Positions 25,001 to 30,743 of a stretch of DNA of 64,000 nt are shown piece after piece. Both the position numbers and the translations under genes were made by a program. The stretch lies in NCBI GenBank assembly GCA_024516035.1, contig CM044955.1, positions 13,554,079 to 13,618,078 of the forward strand, in the 5' to 3' direction. The notes under the pieces are model-generated. The model was not told the DNA's origin. It searched no databases and worked only from the letters and a program-made list of their open reading frames with translations. Source of the DNA: Bactericera cockerelli. Its lineage: Eukaryota > Arthropoda > Insecta > Hemiptera > Triozidae. Position 1 is the stretch's first letter, and the number at the start of each line of letters is the position of its first letter.

Positions 25001-28000
25001 AAAAATCTAGTATCAAACTTGAGGCTTATGGTGGACATTTCATCTATCCCAAGGGCAAGGTAAGTCTACTGCTAGAGTCTAAAGATAGAATTATTGAGGC
25101 CGAATTTGTCATTGTTGAATTGAATACAGTACCAATACTTGGGTTAGATTCTTGTGTTGATCTAGGCTTGATCAAGAAAGTAAATGTTTTAAATAAAAAT
25201 AATGATGTATTTGCTGGTATTGGTTGTTTTCCCGATGAAAACTCGTTAAAAGTGAAAGAGGGAGCTGTCCCTCGAGCAAGTCCTTGTAGGAGAATTCCTA
25301 TTAAAATTAAGGAACCTCTTGTAAGTCATACTATCCCAGAGATTCCATTCTATAATGTTGGTGTGGATATAGCTCAATGGGCTGGTAAGTATTTTTTGGT
25401 CCTGGTGGATTATTTTTCCCGGTGGATTGAAATTAGAAAAATGTCTGATAAGAGTAGCACGGAGGTGATAAACTGTTTGAAAAGGATTTTTAGTATTCAT
25501 GGAATTCCAGCAGAATTGTTTTGCGATAACAATCCTTTTGCCAGTTATGAGATGGGTAAATTTGCTGAAGAATGGAATTTTAAAATTTATACTGCAAGTC
25601 CACATCACTGTCAAAGCCGAGGTATGGTAGAAAAAGCAGTAGGAATTGTTAAAGGTATGTTGGAAAAGTCGGCTCTTGAAGGTAAAGACATAAATTTGTA
25701 CCTACTTAACTACAGAAACTCACCAGTGGAAGGTTTGCCCTGGTCTCCGGCTCAGTTACTATTCTCTAGAAACCTTAGAGGTAAGTTGCCTGTTCCTCTG
25801 AGTCAGTTAAAGCCAAATTTAGTAGACCCTGAGCTAGCCTCTAAAAGAATGTCAGATAATCAGAAAGATGAAGCTAATTTTTACAATAAAACTAGTCAGA
25901 AAAACTGTATTGAGTTTAGTATGGGTGAAAAAGTACTGGTAAAAAATATTAAAAAAAGTGTGTGGGAAAAAGGAGAGATAGTTAAGAAAATGGATATTCA
26001 AACGTATCTGATAAAATTTGAAAATGGTTTGATCTTGAGAAGAAATTCTGTGTATATTAGAAGGTATAATGATGGTGGTGTTCACAGGTATACTGATACT
26101 AATGATGATCGTCTTCGAAGGTATACTGGTAATGAAGTAATGAATCATTATGATTACTCGTATGCTATAAGTGATTCTGGAAGTACTGAAGGAAATTCAT
26201 CTAACTATGAAATGAACATACTACCTATACCTGAACCTGACATTCGTACTGTACTGCCACAACCTGTTGAAGATTTGAATGCAGATCCCAGCTCCGAGAT
26301 TCCCTTGGATTCAAATAATGAGATTCCTCCTCCATCTCCTGTTCTTACAAGTCGATATGGCAGAATTCTCAAAAGACCCAAATATCTGTCCTTATAAAAA
26401 AAAAGAAGAAAAAAAAAGGAAAGAGCGTGTTTGGGCCAGTTAATATTTAGACTGGCCGTTGTACATCAATTGTTAATAAAGTTGAGTCTCAATTCAGTTA
26501 GCCTACTAGTGCGTTCACATTCCTCCTTCTTAAACAGAATTTTTCCTCATCAATTTGAATTTATGACCCCATTTGTAATACTAAGACTCTGAGGGTTAGG
26601 TGGTAGAAAATTCTGTGAGCATTAACCTCGCCTGGTGGTTACCTTCCACTAAAGAGTGTTATTATTATTATGTTCTTATTAAAAAATAGACATCGCCCCA
26701 TACTTTGCCGTGGAACTAAAATTAAAATACGCTAGGCATGGAAACAACCTCTCTCTTGATCTGAGAGTTTGAGCACTAGCGCCAAATACGCACAATATCA
26801 ATAGAGGGTTACGGAACTAAACTTGGTAGGACCCTAAACTCGCCGATATTCGAGGGTTTGGAGGAACCCTCGGCAAACTCGGCTTCCTAGGATCGGACAT
26901 TAGTGTGACAAGTCTGTGTGAGACATACTGACGTACAGTCTCACTTTAATATTTCTTTTCCTATATGCTATAATATAAATGTAACTATGTAATGTAAAAG
27001 AAATGTACAGTAAAACACATTATTATTATTTATTTACCTATCTGAATTCTCCAGGTGGATATCTCACCAATCAGAACAGCGCTAATCTTCTCCGTGATGC
27101 TGTACTGAATCTATGTGCTCAGATCAAACCAGAGGCTGTTGGTCTTGTGGATGCACTGGCTCCCCCTGACTTCATTCTCAATTCTGCCTTGGGAAAATCC
27201 GATGGAAAGGTAAGGACTTGCGTTTCAGTTGTCCTCACGTGGATTAATTGGTATTGTGTTTTTTATATAGTGTGAATTGATAGGAAATGTGAGGAGCCTA
27301 GACATTGGATCTCGGTGTCCAGACAATTCTGCCACCACCGTGAGATAGTTATAGGTACCTGTGTCTATCTTATAGTTATAGATATCTGTGCCTCCTATCT
27401 TATAGTTATAGGTATCTGTGCCTAACTTTGGGACACCGATACATTAGCATAAAATCTCAATTTTTTCCATTTTAGAAGCCGTGTTTATACTTTCATCTAG
27501 AAAGCATTAGGCTGGTATGCAGAGACGATTGTGTAATCCCTATAGGTTTCACTGTAGGGTGGTCCCGAGCTTGCTATAGGAAGCACTTCGACCTTAACAA
27601 TTATTTTTTACCTCCTCATTTCTCGCAAGGTTATTGATAATACAAAACACACACAAATAGAAGCGTTCAAAATTCTCTTCTTTCAAGAGACATCTGAATG
27701 CGCATGGGCACAGGCGCTTGAAACAAACGTCTCTGCATAGTAAAATCAGCTGAAGGGACAAATGACCCAGGCATCCCTACAGTGAGGACTCTGCATACCA
27801 CCCTTAGTGTCCATGGTATAGTTGTAAAAAGTGGACTAGTGGACAGTAAATTAATTTGTAATGTATTTGTAATCATAGGAAATTACACCAGGTTTTTTAA
27901 AACTATATTTTGGCATTTGATGCTATTATGCAAAATACAAACGATGAGTTTGATAGCGAAATTCGTCTTGAATGTTTCAATATGAAAAACAATATGTTTC

Positions 28001-28586
28001 AAACTGGTTTCTTTTCTTGTCGATTTTAATTTCTAACACGTGTTGACACGTGTTGACTTAAGTTACATGTGTTGACACGATGGCCTTTTCTTATCTAGAA
28101 CACACATCCAGACAAGTTGGCGCAGCAGCTGCAATTGCATGCAGAAAGAAACATAATAAATACAGCGAAATATCATCGGACTTCATATTCTTAGGGCTTG
28201 CCTTGAAACATATGGCCCCTTCTGCAAAGAAATGAAGGAGTTTGTTGACCATCTTGGCAACAAACTGATTGAAACATCTGGAGATAGCAGGGCCAAAGAT
28301 TATTTATACCAAAAAAATTCGATGACTGTACAGAGGGGCAACGCTGCATGTGTGGAAGGAACCATGCCCCCCGTTGATGCATTCAACGAAATATTTATTT
28401 TATAAAAACATGTATTTTAATTTCTTTCGTTTTTTTTTTCTTCTTACTAATCTTTTATTGATTCTCCCGCAGTTGTACGATAACCTACAAGCTGCTATCT
28501 ACGCGAGTCCCGATGTGTTTGCCCGGCCTGAGTGGTGGCAAGAAGTGGTCGACTGGAAAACCAGACATCCTCAGTGCAAACTGTGA
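2660..28586 (+). CDS. ACOX3: Peroxisomal acyl-CoA oxidase, ACOX3-like (complete coding region)
   Basis: Coding exons, all with AG/GT borders and matching phases: 2660-2797, 3881-4036, 4891-5037, 5417-5564, 12030-12204, 13599-13846, 15551-15841, 16812-17032, 19584-19739, 22885-23017, 27055-27209, 28473-28586. Total 2082 nt, 693 residues, close to the roughly 700 of human ACOX3. The enzyme oxidises acyl-CoA to trans-2-enoyl-CoA with FAD, giving H2O2, in the peroxisome. Family landmarks: [14 protein letters not shown] and [10 protein letters not shown] (exon 4), GDVTPEG and GRVSI (exon 6), [13 protein letters not shown] around residues 421-432 with the catalytic Glu (exon 7), [13 protein letters not shown] (exon 8). 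The C-terminus CKL is a type 1 peroxisomal signal. The start at 2660 is the first ATG after the acceptor at 2651, and a 5' non-coding exon must lie upstream. Exons 5-8 are much more GC-rich at third positions than the rest. Three exon borders and the stop codon sit in tandem or duplicated arrays (separate entries). ACOX3 over ACOX1 rests on remembered similarity. Confidence 0.95.
3375..3735 (+). repeat. tRNA-derived SINE, family E
   Basis: A tRNA-like head (GTTAGTCCATTGGTAAGAAGG ... GGTCCTGATTCAAACC, degenerate A and B boxes) is followed by the body (TGTGTCACGTC...CCATCAGAGGGGAGGCATACTACG) and ends in a poly(A)/TAA tail. It lies in ACOX3 intron 1. A 24-bp segment (GGTGCACTCAATGTTAGCCC core) is duplicated in tandem at about 3508-3557. 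Confidence 0.7.
4116..4860. repeat. Dispersed repeat with a short palindromic end
   Basis: 4116-4149 is a 34-nt imperfect palindrome (CTTCCGAGAAATTTCT ... AGAAATCGGAAG). It is followed by AGTATTGTGTTCG and about 700 bp containing two CGATTTTGATGAAATTTTG segments; GGAAGTATTGTGTCC recurs near 4775. Related palindrome copies occur at 37621-37650, 37908-37941 and 48498-48531. It looks like a non-coding DNA transposon or MITE, of unknown superfamily. Confidence 0.45.
5794..5985 (+). repeat. 5S rRNA-derived SINE (5'-truncated)
   Basis: Begins in the middle of a 5S-like sequence (CCGGTTCTCGTAGGATCACTGAAGTTAAGCAACGTC, written here only as landmarks GGTTCTCG, GATCACTGAAG and TTAAGCAACG). The shared SINE core follows (CTGGGTGAGCTTAATGTGGGTAGC, GGAGGGTAACACCCCCGTCGTGAT), then the tail. 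The last part falls inside the 551-bp duplicated segment flanking the LINE. Confidence 0.75.
5939..6489 (+). repeat. 551-bp direct repeat, left copy flanking the LINE
   Basis: Read base by base, this segment is identical to 10933-11483 with a constant offset of 4994. It starts inside the tail of the 5S SINE and ends exactly where the LINE poly(T) (its poly(A) tail on the other strand) begins. The simplest reading is a target-site duplication of 551 bp, far above the usual 5-20 bp. Confidence 0.9.
6674..9356 (-). pseudogene. LINE ORF2: endonuclease + reverse transcriptase, one frameshift
   Basis: The first open part, 9356-8178, is an apurinic-like endonuclease: LLWNANGI near the start, [14 protein letters not shown], and YLSSDHSAI with the terminal catalytic SDH. 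The second part, 8050-6674, is a reverse transcriptase: [47 protein letters not shown], and the catalytic FADDTAF. The frame changes once near 8180; the next frame is open from there into the RT part, so a single-base indel is the only break. ORF2 starts directly after the ORF1 stop (TAA then ATG). This is the enzyme for target-primed reverse transcription; this copy cannot make it in one piece unless the indel is a sequencing error. Confidence 0.88.
9357..10773 (-). pseudogene. LINE ORF1: gag-like nucleic-acid-binding protein, two frameshifts
   Basis: Three overlapping frames make one ORF1: 10773-10258 (N-terminal, with a basic run KKKKRKNR), about 10290-9578 (RNA-binding-like region and three zinc knuckles: [36 protein letters not shown]), and 9690-9357 (C-terminal, ending NSRKENK). 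Frame changes fall near 10290 and at a GGGG run near 9690. In Jockey elements ORF1 binds the element RNA. The first start could be 10773; the true one was not proven. Confidence 0.8.
10899..10932 (-). promoter_or_regulatory. Internal LINE promoter with DPE-like motif
   Basis: Counting from the 5' end of the element at 10932 on the minus strand, GGACGTG occupies about +27 to +33. This is the position of the downstream promoter element in Drosophila jockey-group internal pol II promoters. The first bases are TCTAAG. Function is inferred from position and motif. Confidence 0.5.
10933..11483 (+). repeat. 551-bp direct repeat, right copy flanking the LINE
   Basis: Identical to 5939-6489. After it, at 11484, unique intron sequence (GTACAATGAATTTTG) resumes, so the pre-insertion site would have had one copy. 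The copies share no LINE sequence. Confidence 0.9.
11640..11815 (-). repeat. SINE family E, truncated
   Basis: On the plus strand it reads AAGATGAGTGTTTCACACC, GCCATGAAACAGGTGCTACTGTAGACGCTTG, CCTCCCCTCTGATGGGCGAGAAGTGACACAATAC, matching the fuller copy at 18205-18512. The tRNA-like head is missing. A poly(T) tract follows at 11820. Confidence 0.65.
12776..13015 (+). repeat. SINE family B, body and tail without the tRNA head
   Basis: Contains CCGAACACGTGAGGCTG, the shared core in decayed form, GATTCCCAGCGAATGGAGGGTAAAACCC and the family B tail (ACCAAATAGAATCAA ... ACAACATTGCAATCAC). It lies in ACOX3 intron 5. Confidence 0.6.
13065..13224 (+). repeat. Dispersed repeat H
   Basis: Begins with (CAT)n then AGGGTGACGTCATCGTGGACGATGGTAGCC, and ends CTCCCTGTTTATAGTCCCCCAGCCAG. 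Other copies: 15874-16048, 33667-33812, 44755-44968. No tRNA or 5S head recognised. Confidence 0.65.
13270..13500 (+). repeat. Dispersed repeat, RTE-like terminal fragment (tentative)
   Basis: Starts ACTAGCGGGCTGTCGCCCGCTTTGCGGGCC and ends in (AGTC)n TGACTTTGACATTTATATATTAAGAT. This arrangement is common in insect genomes near RTE-type retroposon ends. The class is an inference; the boundaries are approximate. Confidence 0.4.
13855..14045 (-). repeat. AT-rich retroposon tail (family with GCC..AGGC..AACCCCGCCC)
   Basis: Antisense copy of a tail family: reversed AATAAA-rich end at 13860-13900 and GGGCGGGGTTATTGCCTATGGCAAT at 14018-14043. Sense copies: 42775-42960 and 58098-58285. Related tails: 17751-17935, 39820-39925, 56190-56530, 61183-61340. 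Confidence 0.5.
14076..14456. mobile_element. 381-bp MITE with 15-bp terminal inverted repeats
   Basis: The ends are AAGGTAGGATCACAC and its exact reverse complement GTGTGATCCTACCTT. The interior has many GCCATA/TATGGC sub-repeats in both orientations and no ORF. An extra hairpin (TACCTTAACA ... TGTTAAGGTA) abuts the left end at about 14058-14083. The superfamily is unknown to me. Confidence 0.75.
14822..15062 (-). repeat. SINE family E
   Basis: Reads GATGAGTGTTTCGCAGACTTTTTTGTCGTAGCCAGGAAAC, CCTCCCCTCTGATGGG, GGGTCAACACGAGCGTGCCGG and GGATTCAAACCCGGGACC (B box, reverse complement) on the plus strand. Inserted in ACOX3 intron 6. Confidence 0.65.
15155..15425 (-). repeat. tRNA-derived SINE, family D
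   Basis: The antisense head is at 15285-15378: GTCCCGGCTGGGTTTCGAACCCACGACC, then ACCACTGAGCTACCGAGAC. The body (AATAATATCGCCTTATTTACACTACC) lies to its left. A second partial tRNA-like head (ACCACTGAGCTAATCGCGCG) follows to 15425. Confidence 0.7.
15874..16048 (+). repeat. Dispersed repeat H
   Basis: Near-identical to 13065-13224, starting directly 30 bp inside ACOX3 intron 7 with (CAT)n AGGGTGGCGTCATCGTGAACG. A decayed family B core-like segment follows at about 16190-16310. Confidence 0.65.
16503..16742 (+). repeat. Dispersed repeat, RTE-like fragment (tentative)
   Basis: Starts ACTAGCCGTTTGCCCGTGCTTTGCAACGGG, contains AAGGCATGGCCG like 13270-13500, and ends AACAAACATAGG ... TTTATATATAGAG. 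A more decayed relative may lie at about 26690-26960, and another end-like sequence at about 60880-61012. Confidence 0.4.
17355..17935 (-). repeat. Cluster of retroposon tails
   Basis: 17355-17430 holds (AATAG)n ATACCTTGTTTCTACTGCCGAGG, whose inverse recurs at 22760-22830. 17581-17700 and 17751-17935 are AT-rich antisense tails ending in GGGGAATGAGCCCGCAATGC and GGGGCGAAGTTAATGCCTTAGGCATTC. No coding content seen. Confidence 0.45.
18205..18512 (-). repeat. tRNA-derived SINE, family E, best copy
   Basis: Antisense. The head is at about 18430-18512, including GGATTCGAACACGGGTCC (B box reversed) and TTAACCACTGAGCTATTCGTGCGC (A box reversed). The body has CCTCCCCTCTGATGGGCGAGAAGTGACACAATAC and GGTCAACACGAGCGCACCAG. 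Other copies: 3375-3735, 11640-11815, 14822-15062, 36777-36890. Confidence 0.75.
18581..18785 (+). repeat. tRNA-derived SINE, family D
   Basis: The head TGTCTCGATAGCTCAGTGGTGAAGG (A box) and GGTTCGAAACCCAGCCGGGACA (B box) is followed by the body GTCTTGGACTTACTGCTGTAATATTGGGACT and an ATT repeat tail. Too divergent and extended to be a functional tRNA gene. Confidence 0.75.
18885..19640 (+). repeat. Tandem array of the ACOX3 exon 9 3' splice site (6 copies)
   Basis: The unit (about 86 bp, one 74 bp) contains TTTAACCCTTGATGTGCTCCGTTGCAG, the splice acceptor, and the first about 45 bp of exon 9 (encoding [14 protein letters not shown]). Exon starts would be at 18926, 19252, 19338, 19413 (acceptor changed to GCAAG), 19498 and 19584. 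Only the last leads into the rest of the exon. The upstream units are open but 86 nt shifts the frame, so their inclusion would disrupt the protein. Confidence 0.9.
19701..20403 (+). repeat. Tandem array of the ACOX3 exon 9 5' splice site (14 copies of 50 bp)
   Basis: Each 50-bp unit carries the last 39 bp of exon 9 and the first 11 bp of the intron, so GCCGAG/GTAAGG occurs 14 times (copies start every 50 bp from 19701 to 20351). A partial fifteenth copy follows at about 20424. Copies 1-8 alternate CCAGAAG and CCAGGAG; 9-14 are all CCAGAAG. The first donor gives the correct frame, donor 2 shifts it, and later donors would include an in-frame TAA at 19791. Confidence 0.93.
20741..20968 (-). 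repeat. tRNA-derived SINE, family C
   Basis: Antisense: AATAATAACAACACTCTTGAATAAAAGGTTGCCACCAGGCGAGG, GGGATTCGAACCAACGGATCC and GTGTGTTAACCACT. Poly(T) tracts at 20446-20474 and 20572-20590 lie just upstream. Confidence 0.75.
21033..21077 (+). repeat. Extra copy of the ACOX3 exon 10 3' splice site
   Basis: TATCTTAATTTGTAT, a pyrimidine tract, ACAG and AGGTTTACCGTAA match 22862-22906 (TATCTTAATTTGTAT ... ACAG, AGGTTTGCCGTAA), which is the real acceptor and start of exon 10. The upstream copy lacks the rest of the exon. The 1.65-kb palindrome lies between the two copies. Confidence 0.75.
21091..22744. mobile_element. 1.65-kb palindromic (foldback) element
   Basis: The left arm beginning TACAGGGTGTCCCACC is reproduced as the reverse complement ending GGTGGGACACCCTGTA, and the match continues inward with few mismatches to near 21880/21960 (arms about 800 bp). 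Inside each arm TACAGGGTG-like motifs recur every 90-130 bp. No ORF of note is present. It sits in ACOX3 intron 9 and would form a very long hairpin in the transcript. Class unknown; boundaries are the outermost inverted match. Confidence 0.9.
23706..23787 (+). repeat. SINE family C, 5' part interrupted by the LTR element
   Basis: The tRNA-like head (AACTCAAGTGGTTAAGGCGCTAGTCTGG, GGTTCGAATTCCACCCAGCGCATGAATT) stops at the 5' LTR. The remainder resumes at 26537-26670 (GAATTTTTCCTCATC ... CCACTAAAGAGTG). The SINE is therefore older than the LTR insertion. Confidence 0.85.
23788..26536 (+). mobile_element. Short-LTR Ty3/gypsy element lacking reverse transcriptase
   Basis: 2749 bp with 109-bp LTRs (23788-23896 and 26428-26536, TG...CA ends, one mismatch seen). 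A 5-bp target duplication GAATT occurs at 23783-23787 and 26537-26541. TGGCGCGGTCG directly after the 5' LTR is the likely primer-binding site; the purine run at 26396-26425 is the likely polypurine tract. One intact ORF encodes gag, protease and integrase parts, but the RT and RNase H domains are absent, so it must rely on enzymes from elsewhere. Near-identical LTRs and a clean ORF suggest recent insertion. Confidence 0.93.
23971..26397 (+). CDS. Gag-protease-integrase polyprotein of the RT-less gypsy element
   Basis: 808 residues, uninterrupted. In order: gag region (about 1-180, [20 protein letters not shown]); two zinc knuckles near 226-260 (CQQCGGYHD and [14 protein letters not shown]); aspartic protease around 317 ([13 protein letters not shown]); the beginning of an RT-linker ([15 protein letters not shown], near 430-445). 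The next residues are already integrase: [20 protein letters not shown] (first catalytic Asp), FCDNNPF (second Asp), GMVEKAV (Glu), then a C-terminal GEKVLVKN / [11 protein letters not shown] module. RT, RNase H and the integrase zinc finger are missing in a frame-preserving deletion at about 25300-25330. Full gypsy polyproteins are usually well over 1000 residues. The start is the first ATG after the leader. Confidence 0.9.
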   Translation: MEQFNKPCSLLMMGNSALNFKEFIRDTKIYFAATKTDTESKTVKVARLKNLMGREALNHYEARTTLKEDEETVEGIIKVLAEICLPKKNEIWDVYQFFDRKQQSGETFDNYYSELRRLVKSCCFDSQEEKLLKVQIVLGVHSRSVQQRLLREDMSLDKVVDYCKSVELAEKKSQALCLNVPVTHVLSQCGAVQSGDEAQVHAVYDEKRYPSSSSRPPQQSRQYSEQCQQCGGYHDSDVVCLARGRQCNACGEKGHFARMCKRKLFFHKNVREVKSDDVASKYDYEVNIDSVHTNELHDGKKQKSWMKQILVNNFPIDFKLDTGSEVNILPTKYLGRMKPRPSLKKSSIKLEAYGGHFIYPKGKVSLLLESKDRIIEAEFVIVELNTVPILGLDSCVDLGLIKKVNVLNKNNDVFAGIGCFPDENSLKVKEGAVPRASPCRRIPIKIKEPLVSHTIPEIPFYNVGVDIAQWAGKYFLVLVDYFSRWIEIRKMSDKSSTEVINCLKRIFSIHGIPAELFCDNNPFASYEMGKFAEEWNFKIYTASPHHCQSRGMVEKAVGIVKGMLEKSALEGKDINLYLLNYRNSPVEGLPWSPAQLLFSRNLRGKLPVPLSQLKPNLVDPELASKRMSDNQKDEANFYNKTSQKNCIEFSMGEKVLVKNIKKSVWEKGEIVKKMDIQTYLIKFENGLILRRNSVYIRRYNDGGVHRYTDTNDDRLRRYTGNEVMNHYDYSYAISDSGSTEGNSSNYEMNILPIPEPDIRTVLPQPVEDLNADPSSEIPLDSNNEIPPPSPVLTSRYGRILKRPKYLSL
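26690..26960 (+). repeat. Decayed dispersed repeat
   Basis: Reads ATAGACATCGCCCCATACTTTGCCGTGGAAC ... CGCTAGGCATGG and ends with GTGTGAGACATACTGACG. It shares style with 16503-16742 but is too decayed to classify. Confidence 0.3.
28095..28409 (+). pseudogene. C-terminal fragment of a retroelement polyprotein
   Basis: A translatable stretch with one frameshift near 28205. Landmarks are the [19 protein letters not shown] segment before it and [31 protein letters not shown] and [13 protein letters not shown] after it, then a stop (TAA near 28405). The GDxRxxxxLxQ ... VQRGNAA pattern recurs at the ends of reverse-transcriptase-type ORFs in invertebrate genomes; I am fairly sure it is retroelement-derived but not of the family. 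It lies in ACOX3 intron 11. Confidence 0.55.
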
Positions 28587-28911
28587 AGCAAAACCAGACA
28601 TCCTCAGTGCAAACTGTGAAGCAAAACCAGACATCCTCAGTGCAAACTGTGAAGCAAAACCAGACATCCTCAGTGCAAACTGTGAAGCAAAACCAGACAT
28701 CCTCAGTGCAAACTGTGAAGCAAAACCAGACATCCTCAGTGCAAACTGTAGAGCAAAACCAGACATCCTCAGTGCAAACTGTGAAGCAAAACCAGAAATC
28801 CTTAGTGCAAACTGTGAAGCAAAACCAGACATCCTCAGTGCAAACTGTGAAGCAAAACCTGACATCCTCAGTGCAAACTGTGAAGCAAAACCAGACATCC
28901 CGGAACCGTAA
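28557..28911 (+). repeat. 33-bp minisatellite spanning the ACOX3 stop codon and peroxisomal signal
   Basis: The unit AAACCAGACATCCTCAGTGC plus AAACTGTGAAGCA recurs every 33 bp from 28561 to 28891 (10 full copies plus a partial one) without indels. In the ACOX3 frame each unit encodes KTRHPQCKL and then TGA, so only the first copy is translated and the rest repeat the C-terminus and stop in the 3' UTR. Because 33 is a multiple of 3, the two other plus frames and one minus frame stay open across the array. Confidence 0.95.
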
Positions 28912-28961
28912 GGATGGCTCTTTTTACACTTAGGTAAAAACATGTTATGTTTTAGGAGAAC

Positions 28962-29119
28962 TTAACACTTAGACGACCGGGTGTACCACCGGTGGTACAC
29001 GCACGTTCGTACGGAATGGACCGGGTGTACCACCGGTGGTACACAATGTCGGAGAGCCGTATTATCGCCGGTCCCACAAGAGAATTCACGAAAAACCATG
29101 CCGGTCGTCTAAGTGTTAA
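28962..29119. mobile_element. 158-bp piggyBac-type MITE (TTAA ends)
   Basis: TTAACACTTAGACGACCGG at the left is matched by CCGGTCGTCTAAGTGTTAA at the right, with TTAA at both outer ends, the piggyBac target. Inside, the palindrome GTGTACCACCGGTGGTACAC occurs twice (28981-29000 and 29025-29044). It lies about 380 bp after the ACOX3 stop, probably in its 3' UTR. Confidence 0.8.
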
Positions 29120-29955
29120 AGTTGGCGCTTCAGTTTTAAAAACACTGGGAGATTCAATTACCACCAAAAGGAAAGTGTTTTGCTTCTTCTTGTTCGATTT
29201 GCTTTTTTTTATATATATACTGCGTTTACACCTGATACAATTGTGTAACTGATTGATCAGGCAATTAATAATGCAGTGCTTTTCTCTTCTTCAAAGTTTC
29301 TCCATTCAAACAAAATTTCATTTTTCATACATATCATTTTATTTTTTTATGACATACATAGAATTGAACATATTGACATTCCATTATTTTACTACACTTT
29401 CGTTTTCATTACAATGTATTTATGATTTGTTGCGTTATCTACAGAATATTTTTTCATAATATGTATATCTATAAAATATATTATGAAACTAAAATATATT
29501 TAAGTTGTAGAAAAAAGAAATGGAATCACCCAAAATATTATCATCAATATTTTCTGTCTATTTTTTTGTTGAAAAATTCAAATACGTACTGTAAATAATT
29601 GAATTAATATTACATATTTCGGGGTATGGGTTTAATTAGGGAACAATATACAAAACATTTATTTTATAAGTACCTGAATAAAATAGTTTATACACGTTTT
29701 GAAATCATTTTTTGTTATATTAACCATTGCAAAATTTTAATTGTTATATTTAAATTTATCTAATTATTATATAATAATTTATATTTACTGTTAAATGGAT
29801 TGCCTATGCATTTATACTTTCTCTCCTTTACAATACACATTAATAGTTTTTTTTGGGGTACTTGTTGTTATTACATTCAAGTACCTACGTTAGGTCAGCT
29901 TTACCCAAATTCTGTCCATAATCTTCTGAGGGGTCCAGAGATCTTGTGGTAAAGA
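29120..29955. other. AT-rich region downstream of ACOX3
   Basis: No coding exon recognised. Probably 3' UTR and intergenic DNA. An AATAAA at about 29677 is one possible polyadenylation signal, but nothing distinguishes it from chance in this AT-rich stretch. Confidence 0.35.
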
Positions 29956-29962
29956 GCGCACA

Positions 29963-30148
29963 ATAATAATAATAATTTCGCCTTATTTATACTGCCCGAT
30001 TAGGACTATTAAGTTCCACTATGGTAAAAATCCCAAATGGGAGGATAACTTGTCATGTCCCGGCTGGGTTTCGAACCCGCGACCTCTGGAATCTCTGGAT
30101 TCACAGAGTGCCGCCTTTACCACTGAGCTACCGGGCTCGCTTGATGGC
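29963..30148 (-). repeat. tRNA-derived SINE, family D
   Basis: Antisense and nearly full length: AATTTCGCCTTATTTATACTGCCCGATTAGGACT, TGTCATGTCCCGGCTGGG, TTCGAACCCGCGACC, ACCACTGAGCTACCGGG. Between ACOX3 and the elongase. Confidence 0.8.
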
Positions 30149-30262
30149 ACATTTTTTTTTTTTAATTTATTTATTTACAAGACAATAATAAGACAATGTA
30201 CATTTTATCTGGTACCTATCCCTTGAGATTGAACCCAGCAGTTGAATTAAAGTTGTAGTTTT

Positions 30263-30525
30263 AGCCAGCGTCGATGGCATGTTGAATACACCGGTTCCCT
30301 TCAGAACACCGAAGTTAAGCGACATCCAGCGAGGTTAAGACTTGGATGGGTGACCATTCAAATTCTAATTCTCGTGACGCTGGCTTTTCCCGGCCCCACT
30401 CAGGCTGGGTGAGGTCAATGTGAGTAGCAGGTTTGTGAGTTTCCTGCGAATGGAGGGTAAAACCCCCGTCGTGATATGACCATGGCAGTTGAAAGCGACG
30501 TTAAAACCCCACTTTAAAAAAAAAA
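30263..30525 (+). repeat. 5S rRNA-derived SINE, complete, with target duplication
   Basis: The head matches 5S rRNA over about 100 bp: GCCAGCGTCGATGGC, TTGAATACACCGGTTCCC, CCGAAGTTAAGCGAC, and GACTTGGATGGGTGACC, which together cover the internal pol III promoter. The core shared with family B follows (CAGGCTGGGTGAGGTCAATGTG, GCGAATGGAGGGTAAAACCC), then poly(A). A 14-bp target duplication AAAGTTGTAGTTTT lies at 30249-30262 and 30526-30539. This defines it as a SINE3-type element. Other copies: 5794-5985, 32890-33006, 51258-51510, and antisense 46020-46200 and 47380-47547. Confidence 0.9.
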
Positions 30526-30645
30526 AAAGTTGTAGTTTTTTAAAATTATGACAAGGATAATGGCGAATAAAATTTTCAAATAATTCGCTTGAAATGTTGT
30601 CTGGTTATACCAGTCAATGTCTGTCTTTTATTTATTTATTCACAG

Positions 30646-30743
30646 TGTTGAGCACATCACAAGTTTGCTAGCTGCGCCCATCCACCGTGAATGGTTTTCG
30701 CCAACTGTTGGTTGGGCCCTAATGGCTTTGTATTACCTGTTGG
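30646..30743 (+). other. Exon-like open segment, unassigned
   Basis: 98 bp between a good acceptor (TTATTTATTTATTCACAG) and a good donor (GG/GTAAGT). One frame is fully open and encodes 32 residues including APIHREWFSPTVGWALMALYY, with more regular codon use than its surroundings. No partner exon was found and I do not recognise the family. It could be an orphan exon of a decayed or repeat-split gene, or part of a transposon. Confidence 0.3.

Noticed and set aside
28485..28943. Long repetitive open frames over the 33-bp array, on both strands ([15 protein letters not shown], [15 protein letters not shown] and [15 protein letters not shown])
   Set aside because: They exist only because the unit length is a multiple of three. 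The true ACOX3 frame ends at the first TGA (28584-28586).
30263..30365. 5S rRNA gene
   Set aside because: It is divergent, fused to a SINE core and poly(A), and bordered by a 14-bp target duplication.
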